DNA of 64,000 nt from Chimonanthus salicifolius (lineage: Eukaryota > Streptophyta > Magnoliopsida > Laurales > Calycanthaceae). Position 1 is the stretch's first letter. Each line of letters begins with the position of its first letter. Below the pieces are notes generated by a model. It was not told where the DNA came from. It worked only from the letters and a program-made list of their open reading frames with translations, and searched no databases. Below, piece by piece: positions 23,134-36,270 of the stretch. A program made the translations under genes and the position numbers. The stretch spans positions 5,634,025 through 5,698,024 of the forward strand of contig CM023542.1 of the NCBI GenBank assembly GCA_013350335.1, in the 5' to 3' direction.

Positions 23134-25489
23134 TAAGTTTAACTTAATAATTGCAAATCATAATGTTCAGTGTGATTATTGGTACACCCTTTATCCATTA
23201 ACATAAGGAACAAAGTTTGGAGGCATGTATGGAACTAAATACATGCCAGGCATACAATCACAGTGTTTGTGTCTTAACTCTAAACAGGTTTAAATACTGT
23301 ACTATTATAATAATAATAATCTCAATACTAATAACTTCTAATCTTCATTTAAGAACTAAAACATGGGAGGATTCATTGAACAAGACCCACATGATTTTCA
23401 TATCTGATTAAGTTTGTCGTTTCTCATGCAAAAGAGAAGCAAAAGAAATATAAAAGAAATTCACAAGAAGGTAACAAAAAGAGATTATATTTGCCACCCG
23501 TTTCTGTTGCAGATACAGCCCTTGCTTTTTGGATTTAAGGCCTTTCATCTGTCAGTGCAATCCAAATCTAAGAGTTAATGGGGGTGATAGGTATCAAAAA
23601 ATGGGGTTACAAAGATCAGGTAAGGATTTAAAAAAGAAGAAACTGAAGAGTGCCGAAACAGTATGTCGGTAATAAAGAAAGAAATATTCCTTGTTATCTT
23701 ATGTTGAGAATTTGTAGCCCAGAGCAAATGAAAACGACAAAATAGAGGGAGAAAGAACATGGTTTTCTTTTGGCGGTTTCATTGCTTAAAGAATGGGAAA
23801 GAGAAGGTTGGGATTCCATTTTTAATAAGAGTAAAACTTGTGGGGTCAACCTTAACCTCAAGAAAGATGGCCTATTTCAGTTTTCTTGGGCAGTTCACAC
23901 AGAAAATCTAGCAGAAGTGCAAAGATATTCAGGTGGGTTTTTTTCCTTTTTTTTATTTTTCAGGTTTCTTGGGCAGTTCACAGTTTAGATTTGAGTTAAA
24001 AAAGTATCTCATGATTGAAATAGGCTTTGGGATCATGCAATTCTGCTTCCATTTAAGTTCAAATTCTAAAATTTATGACTAGGAATTTAAGATATTTTAA
24101 AATACTCAATTAATTTTTGAGGTGTGTACAAATCTTTTTACTAACACATATTGGACACAACTATGGATAGTGATTTATTGAGATGTGATGCAATCAAACT
24201 TAGAACTCTCGATTTCTAAAATGGGTTCCTGCAATCAACCTATTGGAGTTATAGGAAAGGGTGTATAATTGTATAGGAATACATCTTTCAGGAAAAGAGT
24301 TTGGATTCAGTAAGATAAAGCTGAGCATACTTTAAGAAAATGGTTTTATGATCAAATTAAATATTTATATTTTTTTTTTTTATAGATATATGAAGTTTGA
24401 TTTGTTAGCACAATATTTTGTAAAATAGGTTTCTTATGAAGTTATTTGCCTATAGAGAAGCAATTTCATAGGAAAATTATATTTTGATTCAATTCATAAG
24501 TGTTATGACATTCATATGTCAGGTTACAAAAAGCTTATATCTTTATTATTTGGGTCAAAATATTGATTTTCTTGATAATAAATAATAGCACTACCTTGAT
24601 TTGTGAGAAAAATTCTATCCTCTCCCATGAGAAAAAGTCTTCTTTTTCATATCTTTTAAAGAAAAGTTATTGTTCTATTAAAAAAAAAAGAGAGAGAATG
24701 ATCATATTTTTCGTGCTCTTCATCTTTCATGAGTTGGAAAATGGCAAATAGCTCCTAGTAAAAGTCTCATGGAAGGACTCTTTTTTTATAGAGATGTTGA
24801 AGAGGATATGAAAACAAAAAAAAAATAGTAATTTTCAAGAAATGGTTAATAATAGATTTAATTCATTGATTTGAACAGAAAAAGTGATTAATATATCACT
24901 TTTATCAAAATTAGATTGTATATTTAGTAACACTAGACAAAATATGGTGCCACCGGTCACCTCCTGCCACGTGAACAAGACAAGAGTCAATTGATCATAA
25001 AGAATTTTTTTATAACTTACTAACTTGAAATGACCAATTCATCTTTAAATTGATATACACGACAAATGATCATTAATAACACTATAAACTCTATATGGCA
25101 AATGATTATTAATAGCATTATAAACTCTCTAAAATGTTTTACTCATTTTCCCCATTGTTTTTCACTTAACATGTTGATTTCCGTTCTATTTTTTTTTTTT
25201 AAAAATATGAACCACATTTTATTTGAATGAAAAAATTATACTTCAACCATTCATATCACTTTCTGCTTTTGAGTCTCTTCTCCATTTTAATGTCTCTATA
25301 AAAAAATTCCTCCTCACTATGATCCCATTTTTCTTTTTCTACATATTTATTTTCTATGTCATGCCTACTCGTTGGAAAAGAATTACTCCCAGACAAATTG
25401 ACTGGGTATAGAGTCGAGTGCAGACAAGAAGACTCATGGCCATGGTTTTCTCTTCTTCTTTTTTCTTTTTATTTGTTTTATGTAAAGAC
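23134..25489. other. 2.4 kb A+T-rich intergenic region
   Basis: Contains a short ATA/TAA run near 23306-23322 and several short chance frames. The phrase TTTCTTGGGCAGTTCACA is present twice (about 23882 and 23967). No gene recognised. Confidence 0.4.
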
Positions 25490-26110
25490 AAGTCATACAG
25501 ACATTTGGAAAATCTGCTTCTACTCACTCATTTTCAAAATTTTGGATGAAGTTGCCATTCTACCCCTGCATATGAATTTATTCGAACGAATTTTCAGTTT
25601 CTTCTCAGTTCGTTCGAATGAATGTACTCATCCGAATAAACACGTTAGTGTAATTTTCATTCATTTGAACGATTGTCCATTCGTTCAAATGAACCAAACT
25701 GTTCATTCGAACGAATGAACATATATATGACAATCCTTCACAAAATTCGACTTATTCATTTGAATGAACATAACTGTTCATTCGAACAAATGAACATCAT
25801 TCGAATGAATCAAACTGTTCATTCAAATGAATGAACGTACATATGTCAATCATTTACAAAATTCAACTAATTCATACGAATGAACCAAACTGTTCATTCG
25901 AACGAATGAACACTCATCCGAACGAACTGAAACTACACTGATTTGTTCGTTTGGATGGGTACATTCATCCGAACGAACTGAAAATGAATTGACCGTTCGT
26001 TCGGATGATAGAACACAGAGGGGTAGAATGGTAATTTCACTCGATTTTTTTAAAATCAGGTGTGTTGAGGCAGAAAAACCGTGTCTATATGAGGTGCCTT
26101 ATGAAAAATG
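25490..26110. mobile_element. Foldback element built on TTCGAACGAATGAAC
   Basis: The two ends form an imperfect inverted repeat of about 90 bp. The left side has GTTGCCATTCTACCCCTG near 25551-25568. The right side has CAGAGGGGTAGAATGGTAA near 26016-26034, and similarity extends outward on both sides. The interior has about twenty TTCATTCGAACGAATGAAC-like palindromic words in mixed phases. No coding capacity. Target duplication not identified. A second, larger relative lies at 51.7-53.0 kb. Confidence 0.75.
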
Positions 26111-26244
26111 CTTTAAAATTGAGAATCTGCAAATGAAGAAGCTTAAAAGATTTTTCCAAAAGCAGGGCAAAAATGTCAAAAGAGTTTTTTTAATAAGCTT
26201 AACAGCTGAAAAATACAGACAAGTTTCTTTTAATGATCAAGGTG

Positions 26245-26425
26245 TTTGAACATTTAGTGTATTCGCTTAGTCTTTTGAGCACGTGTAAGTCTCTTTACCC
26301 ACATACACGGGTATCTCTATGAAAAATGACCCTTTGAAATGAAGTAAGGAACGAACTCAGAACTCTTACTTTTTGAGGCGGGTTTCTGATCATCACTCCA
26401 ATCTCATTGGATTAAAATACATGTA
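26245..26425 (-). mobile_element. tRNA-derived SINE, family 1, copy 2
   Basis: On the minus strand AGAAACCCGCCTCAAAAAGT is followed by AGAGTTCTGAGTTCGTTCC. This matches the body of the 12.55-kb copy, including the later GTGTATGTGGGTAAAGAG-like region. Ends are approximate. Confidence 0.5.
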
Positions 26426-26629
26426 AGTTATTCAATTGAATTGTATATTTAGATAAGTAGTTAAAATCTAATAGGACAAAGACATTAATAATAATGATTA
26501 TCTTCAACAATTTTTTTTAAATGTGTAAAAATTCAATTAAATTATTCTTTTAATCTAAAATTAGTCAAAACTTCAAATTATGACTTGAATATTGATTAGT
26601 AGAGATGTTTTAGGAAAGAATATCTTAAC

Positions 26630-26808
26630 TAGGGGTTGAAAATTCAGATTCGGCTGATATTCGAATTTTGGCCGATATATCGGTCGCAAACTCTCTCTCT
26701 TATTTTTTTTTTTAATTATAACTATTGATATTGGACGATATTATCAATATATATTTATTATTAAATATCAGCCGATTACAACATGTATGAGCCAATATTA
26801 AAACCCTG
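26630..26808. mobile_element. hAT-type MITE, CCGATATCGG family, copy 5
   Basis: Starts TAGGGGTTGAAAATTC and ends AATATTAAAACCCTG. The interior has GGCCGATATATCGGTC, the CTCTCTCT run and the T-run/A-run junction seen in copies 1 and 2. The target duplication is not convincing (5 of 8). Confidence 0.6.
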
Positions 26809-29080
26809 ACCCTAGCAAAAAGACAAAGCACTAGAAACCTTTCTATGATCTTTTAATATGAAATTTATGTTTTGGAAGCTATGTCAAATAGGGTTCAGAA
26901 AATTGTTACCTGGTTGACTCATTCTGTGAACATGCAGGTTGCATTGGATGATGCTGGTTGACTTCTTCAGCATGTATCGAGTTATATTAATCCAACTCAA
27001 TAGACATCTATGTCATAAAATAACACATATAGGTTCTGACTCAATAGATATTTATTTTATTAAAAAAAAAACAGATATGACCCAAAAAGCAGAATGAATA
27101 GATTGTTGGGATTATAGTTTGCAATTTGTCATACTATATTTGTATTATATATATTTTTAAAAAATAATCTTTTTATATTTTTTAAAAAATACTTTGATTA
27201 TAATTGTATTTTTGACATGAGCATATAGAACACGTATTATATTTATATTTATGTAATATATGGATTATTCAACTATTTTAGTTCTTATTTGTTCTTTTTT
27301 TTTTTCTTGTTATATAGATGCACACTTTAGATATTTAACTTTTTTTTTTTTTCTCTCAAAATTATTGATTGAGTTATAAACATGAAACATTTAGATAAGA
27401 TAAAAAAGATTAAAGAATTCGAAAATATCTCATTTTGCCTATGGCTTTTTTTTAACCTAACATAAGCTTTCATTTTTAAAAGTAAGATTTAAAAAGTTCA
27501 GTTTTATTCTAAAAGACTTTTGTTGTTAACAACAAAATTAAGAGTAGAAAATAGTTTTAAATCTTTATTTTTTGTTTAAAATTATAAAAATAGATAAGTA
27601 AATTAAATTTATGTAATTACAATGGAAGGAAATTTTAGACCCGACCCGCGAACCCATCTGACTCATTCCAAAGAAAATCTGACAAAAAATCTATTATTAC
27701 CTATAACCGAACTGACTCAAATTCGATCCAACTCAACCCATTATTATCCCTAAATAATATAGCTGAATTATTATTTTTCGCCATATTACTAAAATAGGAC
27801 ACCTTATTTCCTTACATAACCTTTCCAAACCTTTTGGCACATCAAATCTTTATGGCTGAAATTTTTATTATATTTTTCAAAATAAAAATGTAAATGTATC
27901 CATACTATCAAATTGCCAATTGACTTCCATGTGTCTGCTCGACCAATTTTCAGAATTAATATAACACTTTTAAAAGGAAGAGATAATTTTATCCTTTTTT
28001 TTAAAAGAAAAAAGAGAGAAGAAGAAAAGTAATAATGAAATAATTTTTTTTAATTTAAATATGGTGCACTATAATAAAAACTCATGATACACTATCATTA
28101 ACCTTTAAATCATTCAGTGATTAAAAGGAAAGTAATGATGCTGAAATTAATTTGCACTATTGGGCCCACTTCGTAGGAAATACTTCAGCCATACTTCAGA
28201 GTTCAGACCTTTTTTTCTTGATCAGGCATACCTTTGCAAGGTAGGTCCCACATCACAAAACATGGTCCCACTCCATCAACTTCATTTTCATTTTTCAGTC
28301 TATCAGTCTATGAAAATAAGTACCATTAATAACCTATTCCGTCCCACATCCGTATCTTAAGTTCTTAACACTCTGTTAGTAAATTTTGCAGGGATTTTTT
28401 TTTTATACATAGATTTTTCTTGAATATGGTTTTTCATATTTTATTTGATAATTACAATAAAAATATAAGAGGAAAAAATTATCATTAAAAAGAGATAAAG
28501 CGATTATCTCATATTTGTGTTTGTCGGAAGAAATTTGAGATTTTCTCACTCTTTTTCTTCATTATCAAACGACATAAATAAGGGTTTTCACCCCTTATCC
28601 AAATCCAACCATAAGGGTCTTTTTAAAAAAATTCATACTTATTTTTTGATGAGTTCCATAAATTATATCATTTGAATCACTTTAATTAGATCTAATTATT
28701 TATAAAATAAATTTTATTTTTCTGATATGAAGTACAAAAAAACGATGATTAAGTATGAACAAAGATTTTAAGATCATTTTTAGTAAAAATATTCCATTTT
28801 TATATTCAATCAATTATTTTTGTAGTTTTATATTAGAAAAATAAAATATATCTTAAAATGAAATAAATCTAATGAAAATTATTCTAATGATATTAATTCA
28901 TGAGACTGTTGTAGGAAGAATTTCTACTCTCAAGAGAAAAATACATGGCCTAAAATTAAGCCTTCCTTGTGGAGGCAAATGACCCAAAATTACATCACAT
29001 TTGACAGTCGTAACATTAATGCAAGATTATCCAATCAGTTTGATATTCAGCTAATGAAATGATCCATCATCGGCGGGACC
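26809..29080. other. 2.3 kb A+T-rich region upstream of the DUF1635 gene
   Basis: At 27634-27760 there is CCCGACCCGCG text resembling the CGGGTC MITE family, but no inverted ends remain. The rest shows no supported feature. Confidence 0.4.
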
Positions 29081-29090
29081 CCCTCGAATG

Positions 29091-29100
29091 CCACGTGTCC
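29091..29100. promoter_or_regulatory. ABRE / G-box upstream of DUF1635 gene
   Basis: CCACGTGTCC, a strong abscisic-acid response element core (ACGTGTC), lies about 390 bases upstream of the ATG. A role is inferred from position only. Confidence 0.4.
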
Positions 29101-29387
29101 TGTCATTAGCTTGAAGTCTGCAATCTTTTAAGAGCTTAATCAATGTCCAACACACCGTGAACAATATTCCAAAAAAAAATTAATGAAGAAAAAGAAAGAA
29201 CTGTTGTCTCGACAATGACAGATGCAGAAGGTAGAAAATGGTGGATTTGTTTTAGGGACACACGCCCTTAAATGGCGGATTTTTTTACAGACAAGAAATG
29301 GCAAGTTTCTGTACAAGTCTTCACATTCTTTCCTTTCCTTATGTTGATGTGGATTGGTATTCCTAGAACCTTGTGACCAAGCTTTTC

Positions 29388-29393
29388 TATAAG
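29388..29393 (+). promoter_or_regulatory. Possible TATA box of the DUF1635 gene
   Basis: TATAAG in the context TTCTATAAGTATAGG, 100 bases before the ATG. The spacing suits a leader of about 70 nt. It is not a perfect consensus. Confidence 0.35.
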
Positions 29394-29487
29394 TATAGGA
29401 CCCAAGTATTCAATTCTTCTAGATATATACATGGGTGTATTGCAGTTTGGGTTCTTGAAGAAGAAGAAGATACACTGAACACACACC

Positions 29488-31174
29488 ATGGAAGGAATGG
29501 CATCCGTTTGGAGCTATCAACAGGTGGGAAATACTCTTCTGGGTAGTGTGTTTCATTGGGTTTCTGACTTGGGTCTTGGATTCTTCATTTCAAATCCAAA
29601 TGTTTCATAGTTGTTAGCAATTCTTTTCTTCTTTTTTTTTGTTCTTTTTTATGATACAGATATTTTGGTTCCTTGGTATTTTCTATTTCAGTTCTGAAAC
29701 AAGCTATTGTTGTTTCACTTTTCTCCACCCATTGATGGCAATCTTTGGTGCTTGAAAATTGTTGGGATCCATCTTTTTTTTTTGAGTTGATGTTTGTCTG
29801 TATTGATAGAAGCTTTTTGATGAAATTTTGTGGGTATTTCTCAAACTTTTTCTCTTTCTGACAAGCTCTGCAAGGCATGTTTTTGCATATTTAGATTTTG
29901 ATTTTTATCTACAAAAATGGCAAGGATGCAAACGCAGAGTGTAATGACTTCCTGTGCTCCAAGAATGACAAGGATGACGAAACTCTTTAATATCCAGTTC
30001 CTTAGATCATCATCTTTATGTCCTCGTCCATTTAAAAACCTTCCATTATTTGGAGTTTCTTAGATTTTTATCTTTCTTTGGAATGTTACAGATACCCATG
30101 GTCATGAATGATTGAAATATATTGAAGTCCATTCATGTGTGCGATCACCATTATCATATCTATCATATGTGCAAGCAATGATTATCCCATTATATTACAA
30201 AAAAAAAATTCATTTGAGTTTTTGAAGATTAACTCTGTTTTTTATATTAAAAACAGAGTATTGAGGAATTGAGGCATTCACTTCTGCGTACCACCTTGGA
30301 ACTGGAATCGACCCAATTGGCTGCGAGAGAGGAAAAGAGAAGAAATGAAGAGAATGTAAAGCAGCTACTTCAACTCTTGAAAGTGGCTTTCCAAGAAAGA
30401 GATGAAGCAAAGGATCAGTTGCAAATGTTAGTAAACAAGATTGTGCAGATGAGCTCTGCACAGCTTACTCATACTCCAAATCTCCTGACTGAAAGCCCAC
30501 CAATCATACCAGCCAAAGGAAATTCAAGCTTCACCGAAACAGAGAGTTTGTCGGAAACTTACAATCAGTATAATTATTCATCCCCTGTGGACTCGTTTTT
30601 TGGAGGAGTTACTTCGCCGGACTTATCCACCATGAACATGGCAGATTCAAGCAATTTAGTAATGCCAAATCAACAATTCTTCCAAGAAAACAATCTTACT
30701 ACCAATGGGGTCAATTCAGACTCAGGAATGACCCAGATCGATTCGTCCTTGATGGTAATTGATCGGCTTGCAATGAAAAAACCATTGCCTGTGAAGGGAA
30801 AACTTCTACAGGCAGTAATGGAAGCTGGGCCACTTCTCCAGACACTCCTAGTTGCAGGGCCACTACCGCAGTGGCGCAACCCCCCACCTTTGCAGACACT
30901 CCAAATCCCACCCATTTCCATTAAAGGACACGATTCTGCATCATTTGCGCCAAAACCAACAGTGAATTCAACTAGTCCAGACCAAAGTTCATGTTCATTG
31001 TATCCACATCGAAATTACAATGGAGCTTCTCGGGCATGTTCTACATCTGTGATGAATTTTTCCAACACAGTCAGCTCATCATTTATGAAGAAGAGACCAC
31101 TGTTATCTCACACTGGCGACTGTTTTGCGAATGATCCAAACTTGATGGGGAAGCGCCAAAGGTTTCAATGTTGA
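29488..31174 (+). CDS. DUF1635 family protein
   Basis: A plant-specific protein of unknown function with an N-terminal coiled coil. Exon 1 (29488-29523) encodes MEGMASVWSYQQ. A 733-bp GT-AG intron follows, and exon 2 (30257-31174) completes a 317-aa protein ending KRQRFQC. The family block is unmistakable: SIEELRHSLLRTTLELESTQ, then REEKRRNEENVKQLLQLLKV and ERDEAKDQLQMLVNKI, a heptad-rich coiled coil over residues 13-70. The middle is Ser/Asn/Thr-rich and disordered. The second family block GKLLQAVMEAGPLLQTLLVA continues into GPLPQWRNPPP at about residues 192-222. The start is set by the conserved WSYQ motif directly before the splice junction. A basic KKRP and GKRQR near the C-terminus could act in nuclear targeting, which is inference. 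No truncation seen. Confidence 0.92.
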
Positions 31175-32337
31175 CATGGTCTGATCATTTTATCTTACGA
31201 AGTGTTTGGAATTGGATGTTCCCCCTCCCCAGTTGCAGTTGGTTTTGAGTTTTTTGACAGAAGAGATTGCTCAACCCGTCACACTTGACCCTTTCAGAGG
31301 CGGAAAGTTCTGAAATCACATTAGTTGGGATATTTTTCCTGGATTTTCCTCTCCAAATCATCATCAGCACCAGTGGCATGGAATGTTAGAGATGGAGAAG
31401 ACGACTCGTAGAATTCCCGATTATTGTTGTTTTTAGATTTTTGGCCTGCCCTGCTTGTGCATTGGATTAAATGCCCATCCAATTTTCATCATTTCGACAA
31501 AATTGTGACTTGGGTACATCCAAATTTGAATGTTTTCCTAGAGATTCATAGGAACTACCTCTTTCTTCTTTTTATTTGTAAGATATTCTTTTCAGACACT
31601 GATGGTGTATAGAATATAATTTAATCTGAGTTACGTTCTTTATATTACCATATTGTGTAACTACGGCTTTGTTCCTTCTATGAAATTACTCTTGTATTTA
31701 CATCTGAATAATACTTTAAAAACTATGACTCGAACTTGCTCAGGCCTTCCAATATCTCCTTGACTCACTGAGTCGATAAAGTATTAAAAACTCTATTGAG
31801 ACACGGATGTCTCTATTGTTAACGAGACGTGCCCTAAACTTTGTTGGATTTGGTGTAAAAAGGAATATGTAAATTGTTCTTATATGAAATTTCATCTCAT
31901 CTGATGATTCTATCTCTTGATTTTTAAGCTCTTAAAAATCAATGATCCATATATTTTTATCATCAATTGATAGTAAAACTTTATATATTCTACATCCGTA
32001 TAACCATCTATCAAATGAACCTAAATTTATGAGATCTACAGTTGATCTAATAGTATATCTCGTTAGTATAGATTTTGAATTTTCTATAATGAGTTGATTG
32101 GATGTCTATTGTTCTTTAATTTGATCATTTGCAGCACTGATATAAAATTATTAAACAACTAAAAAGTAACTTATTTTATTCAATTAATGTTACTCTTTGA
32201 AATTAAAGATTTTTCTCAGAGTCCAAGCAACTGTTTTATCATTGACTTGAAAATTACCAATTTTGGATTTAATAGAACATATCAATGGTAATTAGTTTGA
32301 ACTTGTAACGTATATTTGAAGTATAATTTAGTGAGAG
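31175..32337. other. 3' flank of DUF1635 gene and intergenic DNA
   Basis: The first few hundred bases are probably 3' UTR. No other feature supported. Confidence 0.4.
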
Positions 32338-32510
32338 GTCTTTTTATTTGGTCCAGTCAATCTAATTATCTAAGTGAAAACAGGTCATTTGTTCCTTAAT
32401 TGTAAAGGATTAGCTGTAACGCGGGAATTCTTAGATCATTGGAAGTAACTGATGCCCTGTTTGGATGCATGGAAAGAAACTTTCCTAAAAAGCTCTCTCT
32501 TTCCAAAAAT
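32338..32510 (+). repeat. Dispersed repeat, copy 1
   Basis: The sequence around ACAGGTCATTTGTTC, TAACGCGGGAATTCTTAGAT and GCCCTGTTTGGATGCA is repeated with high similarity at 53149-53340. The element type is not identified. Confidence 0.6.
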
Positions 32511-33315
32511 ACTGTCCTGCATGAATATAGAAGGTTGTTGATGGGCTGAGTCGGGGTCAACCCATACCCGGGTTTCACATTCCTTTCATGTGCTTCTATT
32601 TGTAGTTTCAAAAACTTGAGCCCGACCCGATAATTTACTAAAAGCCTTCTTTTCGAAGTTGTGACTACCCTAGATCTCACTCGGGTTGAAATCGACAATG
32701 TTTGCACTCATCAACTTCAACCCAACATGAAATTCAAGATCAACAATGAATCTCAAGAAGATCTCTGTCTGGTCTCTCTTTTCGTCTTTCCGGTTGTGGG
32801 TCTCCTTAAGCGCTCCCGGTGTCGGAAGCTTCTGAGCCAGCGGCGGCTTTGCCTCTTCTTTTGGTTGAACGTTGAGTAAAGAAATTAAAGGGAGGTGCTT
32901 CCATCCAATGGTTACCTTAGAAAGAACATTGTGGATTTATATCATCTTCAGCAAGAATTTACTGCACCAGCACCAATATATAATTATTTCTAGTTTTAAA
33001 TTTTCTGATGTCAGGTGTTACTGGTGCCAAAATAGAAGAGAAGAAGAAATAAGACAGAAGAAAAATAAATAAAAGGAAAGCCCTTTATGTTTTGGTTGTA
33101 TTTCTTTTAATGATAAAGTCTTAAAATCAATAATTCATATTCATCATAATTAAAAAAGTTCTTTTATTAAGATGAGCACCAAATAATGTAAAAATAGTAG
33201 GTCTTTTTTTTTTTTTACCCCTGATTTTGTCTTTGATAAATAAAAAAAAAAACAAGAAAAAACACTAGTGCCCAAATCAATTCTCATGTCAAGTGGTTAA
33301 GATGAAAAATTTAGT
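32511..33315. other. Non-genic stretch
   Basis: Holds scattered GGGTCAACCC/CCCGACCCG words (32540-32700) that may be an eroded CGGGTC-family element. Short frames of 66-72 codons are unassigned. Confidence 0.35.
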
Positions 33316-33323
33316 GCTGAAAC

Positions 33324-33545
33324 TAGGGCTGCAACTCGAGTCGGGTTATGGAACTCAATCCGAATTCTCAACCCGATCCAAATACTGATCCAACCCAATA
33401 TTTTGAATCTATTTTAGCCAAATTTTAGTCAGGTCGGGTCGGGTAAGGTACAGTTAACTTGTAAAATCCTCAACCCGACCCGAATTTCATACGGGTTTTT
33501 GTCTTTTCAACCCGATTCGACCCACTGACCCAAGTTGCAGCCCTA
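33324..33545 (-). mobile_element. hAT-type MITE, CGGGTC family, copy 4
   Basis: TAGGGCTGCAACTCGAGT and CCAAGTTGCAGCCCTA are the inverted ends. Flanks GCTGAAAC (33316-33323) and GATGAAAC (33546-33553) match at 7 of 8. The core is reversed relative to the copies at 14-23 kb, and about 120 bp of the interior is missing. Confidence 0.85.
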
Positions 33546-33553
33546 GATGAAAC

Positions 33554-34875
33554 CCTAAACACTTCACATTCATGTAGTCATCCGATGTAATAAACTTTTA
33601 TATGTAGAACAGTAGATTGTGTGTATGTGTGGTTAATCTCAATCTTTCAACCATAGATGCTTGAGACTTGAGAGCAAAAAATCAGACTAGTAATTAGCGT
33701 TGGAGTACGGACGATTGGCATGGGCATTGGTGGAGTCATACCAGCTTCCTAAGGGCTACGGCAAAGTCTACGGTCAACCAAAAGTTGACTTTTATTAGAC
33801 TTTTTTTTTTTTCGCTCATGAAGGGGACGACTGGTAATAAACCTCATTAATCCATGGTTAGGCAGATCACAATCAAAATGACTGAAACCAAAACATGGGT
33901 CTTAACCCACTCTTACTAGTTTCCACCGACTTGGTCTTCCAAATGCACATGAACTTCAAACTCAAAACTTTAGTTTTGGGTGTAGAAGTAAATGAGTTTG
34001 AATTCAACTTTATAATTGATTTAATCTGAATTTAATCGAATGCAATGATGCAAAATATTAGATGCAAATCTGTTAATCAAATTAGTATTTATGTAGAGAT
34101 TAATAACGATGACAACAACCATGACGATAGTCTCATATATCTAACTTGAAAAGACGTGTGAACACGAGTTTTTAACTTATTTAGATGATTTTAGACCTAA
34201 AATCTAATGGAAATGTAAATGAGAATGTTAAGGAAAAGTCTTACCCCAGTTGACTCATCATTACCAACCTTCTATAAATATCTATTTTTTAGTTGTCAGC
34301 TTCTTTAATCTACAAATCGTAGATTGATTTGATTGATTGTTTTCCTTCTTTAAAAAATCAAGTCATTTTTCTAACTTCATTAAAAATAAAAGTTCTGCTC
34401 TATAATCATGTTTAACATCGTGGTTTGGTTGATTTCTACTCAGAGAAATTCAATGGTGATTCTGCAAACAAACTCTTTTGATGTTTTCCATCACCAAAGT
34501 GTGAACAGAGCTGGAAAGGCATATAAGAAGAATATGTGTGGAGGATGTAGAAAAGTATATAATTGTGTAAATCACTATATATAGAAATTAATAGTAATTT
34601 TCAATAATTATTGGAACTAACATCATAACTCTAAAATATTTAATAAAATAGTAAAGATTTTTTTTTAAAGACTAAAAGTTATCTAAGCATCTCATTGAAC
34701 TAATCATTAGAGTATATGTAAGATCTCTCAATCTGCATACGCTACGTACAGATTACATAACAATGGAGAGGGACTTTTTTTTTCCTTTGAAGGAGATTTG
34801 ATCTCAAGAATTTCCGCAAACAATAGTAGATTTTGACCACCAAATTAACCCCTCATGATTCAATGTTGATATTCC
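33554..34875. other. 1.3 kb non-genic stretch
   Basis: A+T-rich; nothing supported. Confidence 0.35.
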
Positions 34876-34877
34876 TA

Positions 34878-35045
34878 ATATGGGTATAGCTCAACTGGTA
34901 ATCTCTCACTTCAAGAAGCAGGATGTGTCAAGTTCGAGCCCCCATAACCTCACGTGGTGTGCCTTTAGAGTATTGAGTATTACTCGTGAGGGTTTTACGC
35001 TGAGTTTCCGATGATTTTCCACACGTAAATTCAAAAAAATATATA
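34878..35045 (+). mobile_element. tRNA-derived SINE, family 2, copy 1
   Basis: A-box-like TATAGCTCAACTGGTAAT and B-box AAGTTCGAGCC are 32 bases apart. A conserved body follows (GTGAGGGTTTTACGCTGAGT, TTTTCCACACGTAAATTC) and then an A-rich tail. The same body recurs at 50.87-51.03 kb. Confidence 0.7.
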
Positions 35046-36270
35046 TTAAAGATATTTGTGATAAACATGCCACTTGCTAGGGACATTTTTTTCCCATTAA
35101 GTCGCAAAAATAAGTTATATTAGCGGTGAGGACACGTCTAGTAGATTAAACTTGCCTGCAAGACCTGCTACAAATTCATTTAATTGGGGTCTTTTGACAG
35201 AACAAATTGAGCTTCACAACTTCATTTAGTCTGAATGGAGAATGAAGCATGGACTTGCTCAATGGGGTTAGTCTCCCCCGTCAGTTACGATAGCCACCAA
35301 TCCCAATTGGGGGCCTTACATTATAAGAGTTTACCAGTTGATTTTGACATTTGTTTACTTTTCTTGCTTAACTGAATATCACTGTCTCTACTCTCAAGTC
35401 TTAAATGAGAATTCTTTTTTTCTCTTTGTTTATTTTTCAAAGTTGTAATGTCATTGTTAAAGTGACAAACAGCTCAAGCATGAATGAGTCCAGTTCAGAT
35501 TGAAAAGTAAAGGTTATATTCAAGTGCTTGCCCATTTACCAGAAGCAGAATGATACATGGAATGAAGGCCAAGTCGTACTTATTTTTCAAGGAAAAAGAG
35601 CTACAAAAATGGGTGTTCTTTCAGCCAAGTTGGCCGATTTAACGATTTCGATTTCTCGAGTAGTATTCACTGATTCAATGAATTCAAATGAGTTGAGTTC
35701 ATTGATAATTTAGCGGGCGAGCTCAAATTGAACCATTGCGGTTCAATGAGTTCGGATTTTTGTACAGCCAAGTTGCATCAATGTGCCAAATTAAAGGACA
35801 AATTGAAACTCTTGGGGTTATCTGTCATGGCCGGGGCTGTGGGCTTTTCACTTGTATAGCTTTTGCGCTTTACCTCCTTGAATGAAATTTTACTAACCTT
35901 CATTCGAAAAAAGAAGAATTAAAGAATAAAAATTCCAAAAAATGAAGAACCAGACAATTCTAAAATAAACACACAACGGATGATCATCTGAACAAATTTT
36001 GATTTGTGCAGTCATAACTCTCATCTGTTCTCGGCCTCTCGTCGGAGCTCTCGACCTTATAATCCCACGATGTAAGGCAAGACTCTCTCTAATTCATTCT
36101 TCAGAAATTTCAAATGACTAATTTGATAAATTAAAAAAAAAAAAATTGGGTTGATAAATTTCAAGGTAAAATTAATTTGCAATCAAAAGGATACTAGAAA
36201 TCTACGTAGCAATTTAAAAATGGTGGCTCAAGATTAGTGAAGATGACTATGAAGCTATTGCTATATAGTT
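35046..36270. other. Non-genic stretch, possible LINE 3' tail
   Basis: At about 35820-35915, GGCCGGGGCTGTGGGCTTT is followed by TTTACCTCC and an A-rich end. This resembles a LINE 3' UTR but has no coding part to confirm it. No other feature. Confidence 0.35.

Noticed and set aside
25577..26010. CRISPR-like regularly spaced palindromic repeats
   Set aside because: This is eukaryotic nuclear DNA. Spacing is irregular, the words overlap, and the whole is bounded by inverted ends.
30670..30921. Minus-strand frames inside the DUF1635 gene
   Set aside because: The plus-strand exon 2 has both family blocks and proper splice sites, so the antisense frames are incidental.
34878..34945. Possible tRNA gene
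   Set aside because: A and B boxes are present, but the arms do not pair as a mature tRNA, and a non-tRNA body with A-tail follows; SINE is the better call.
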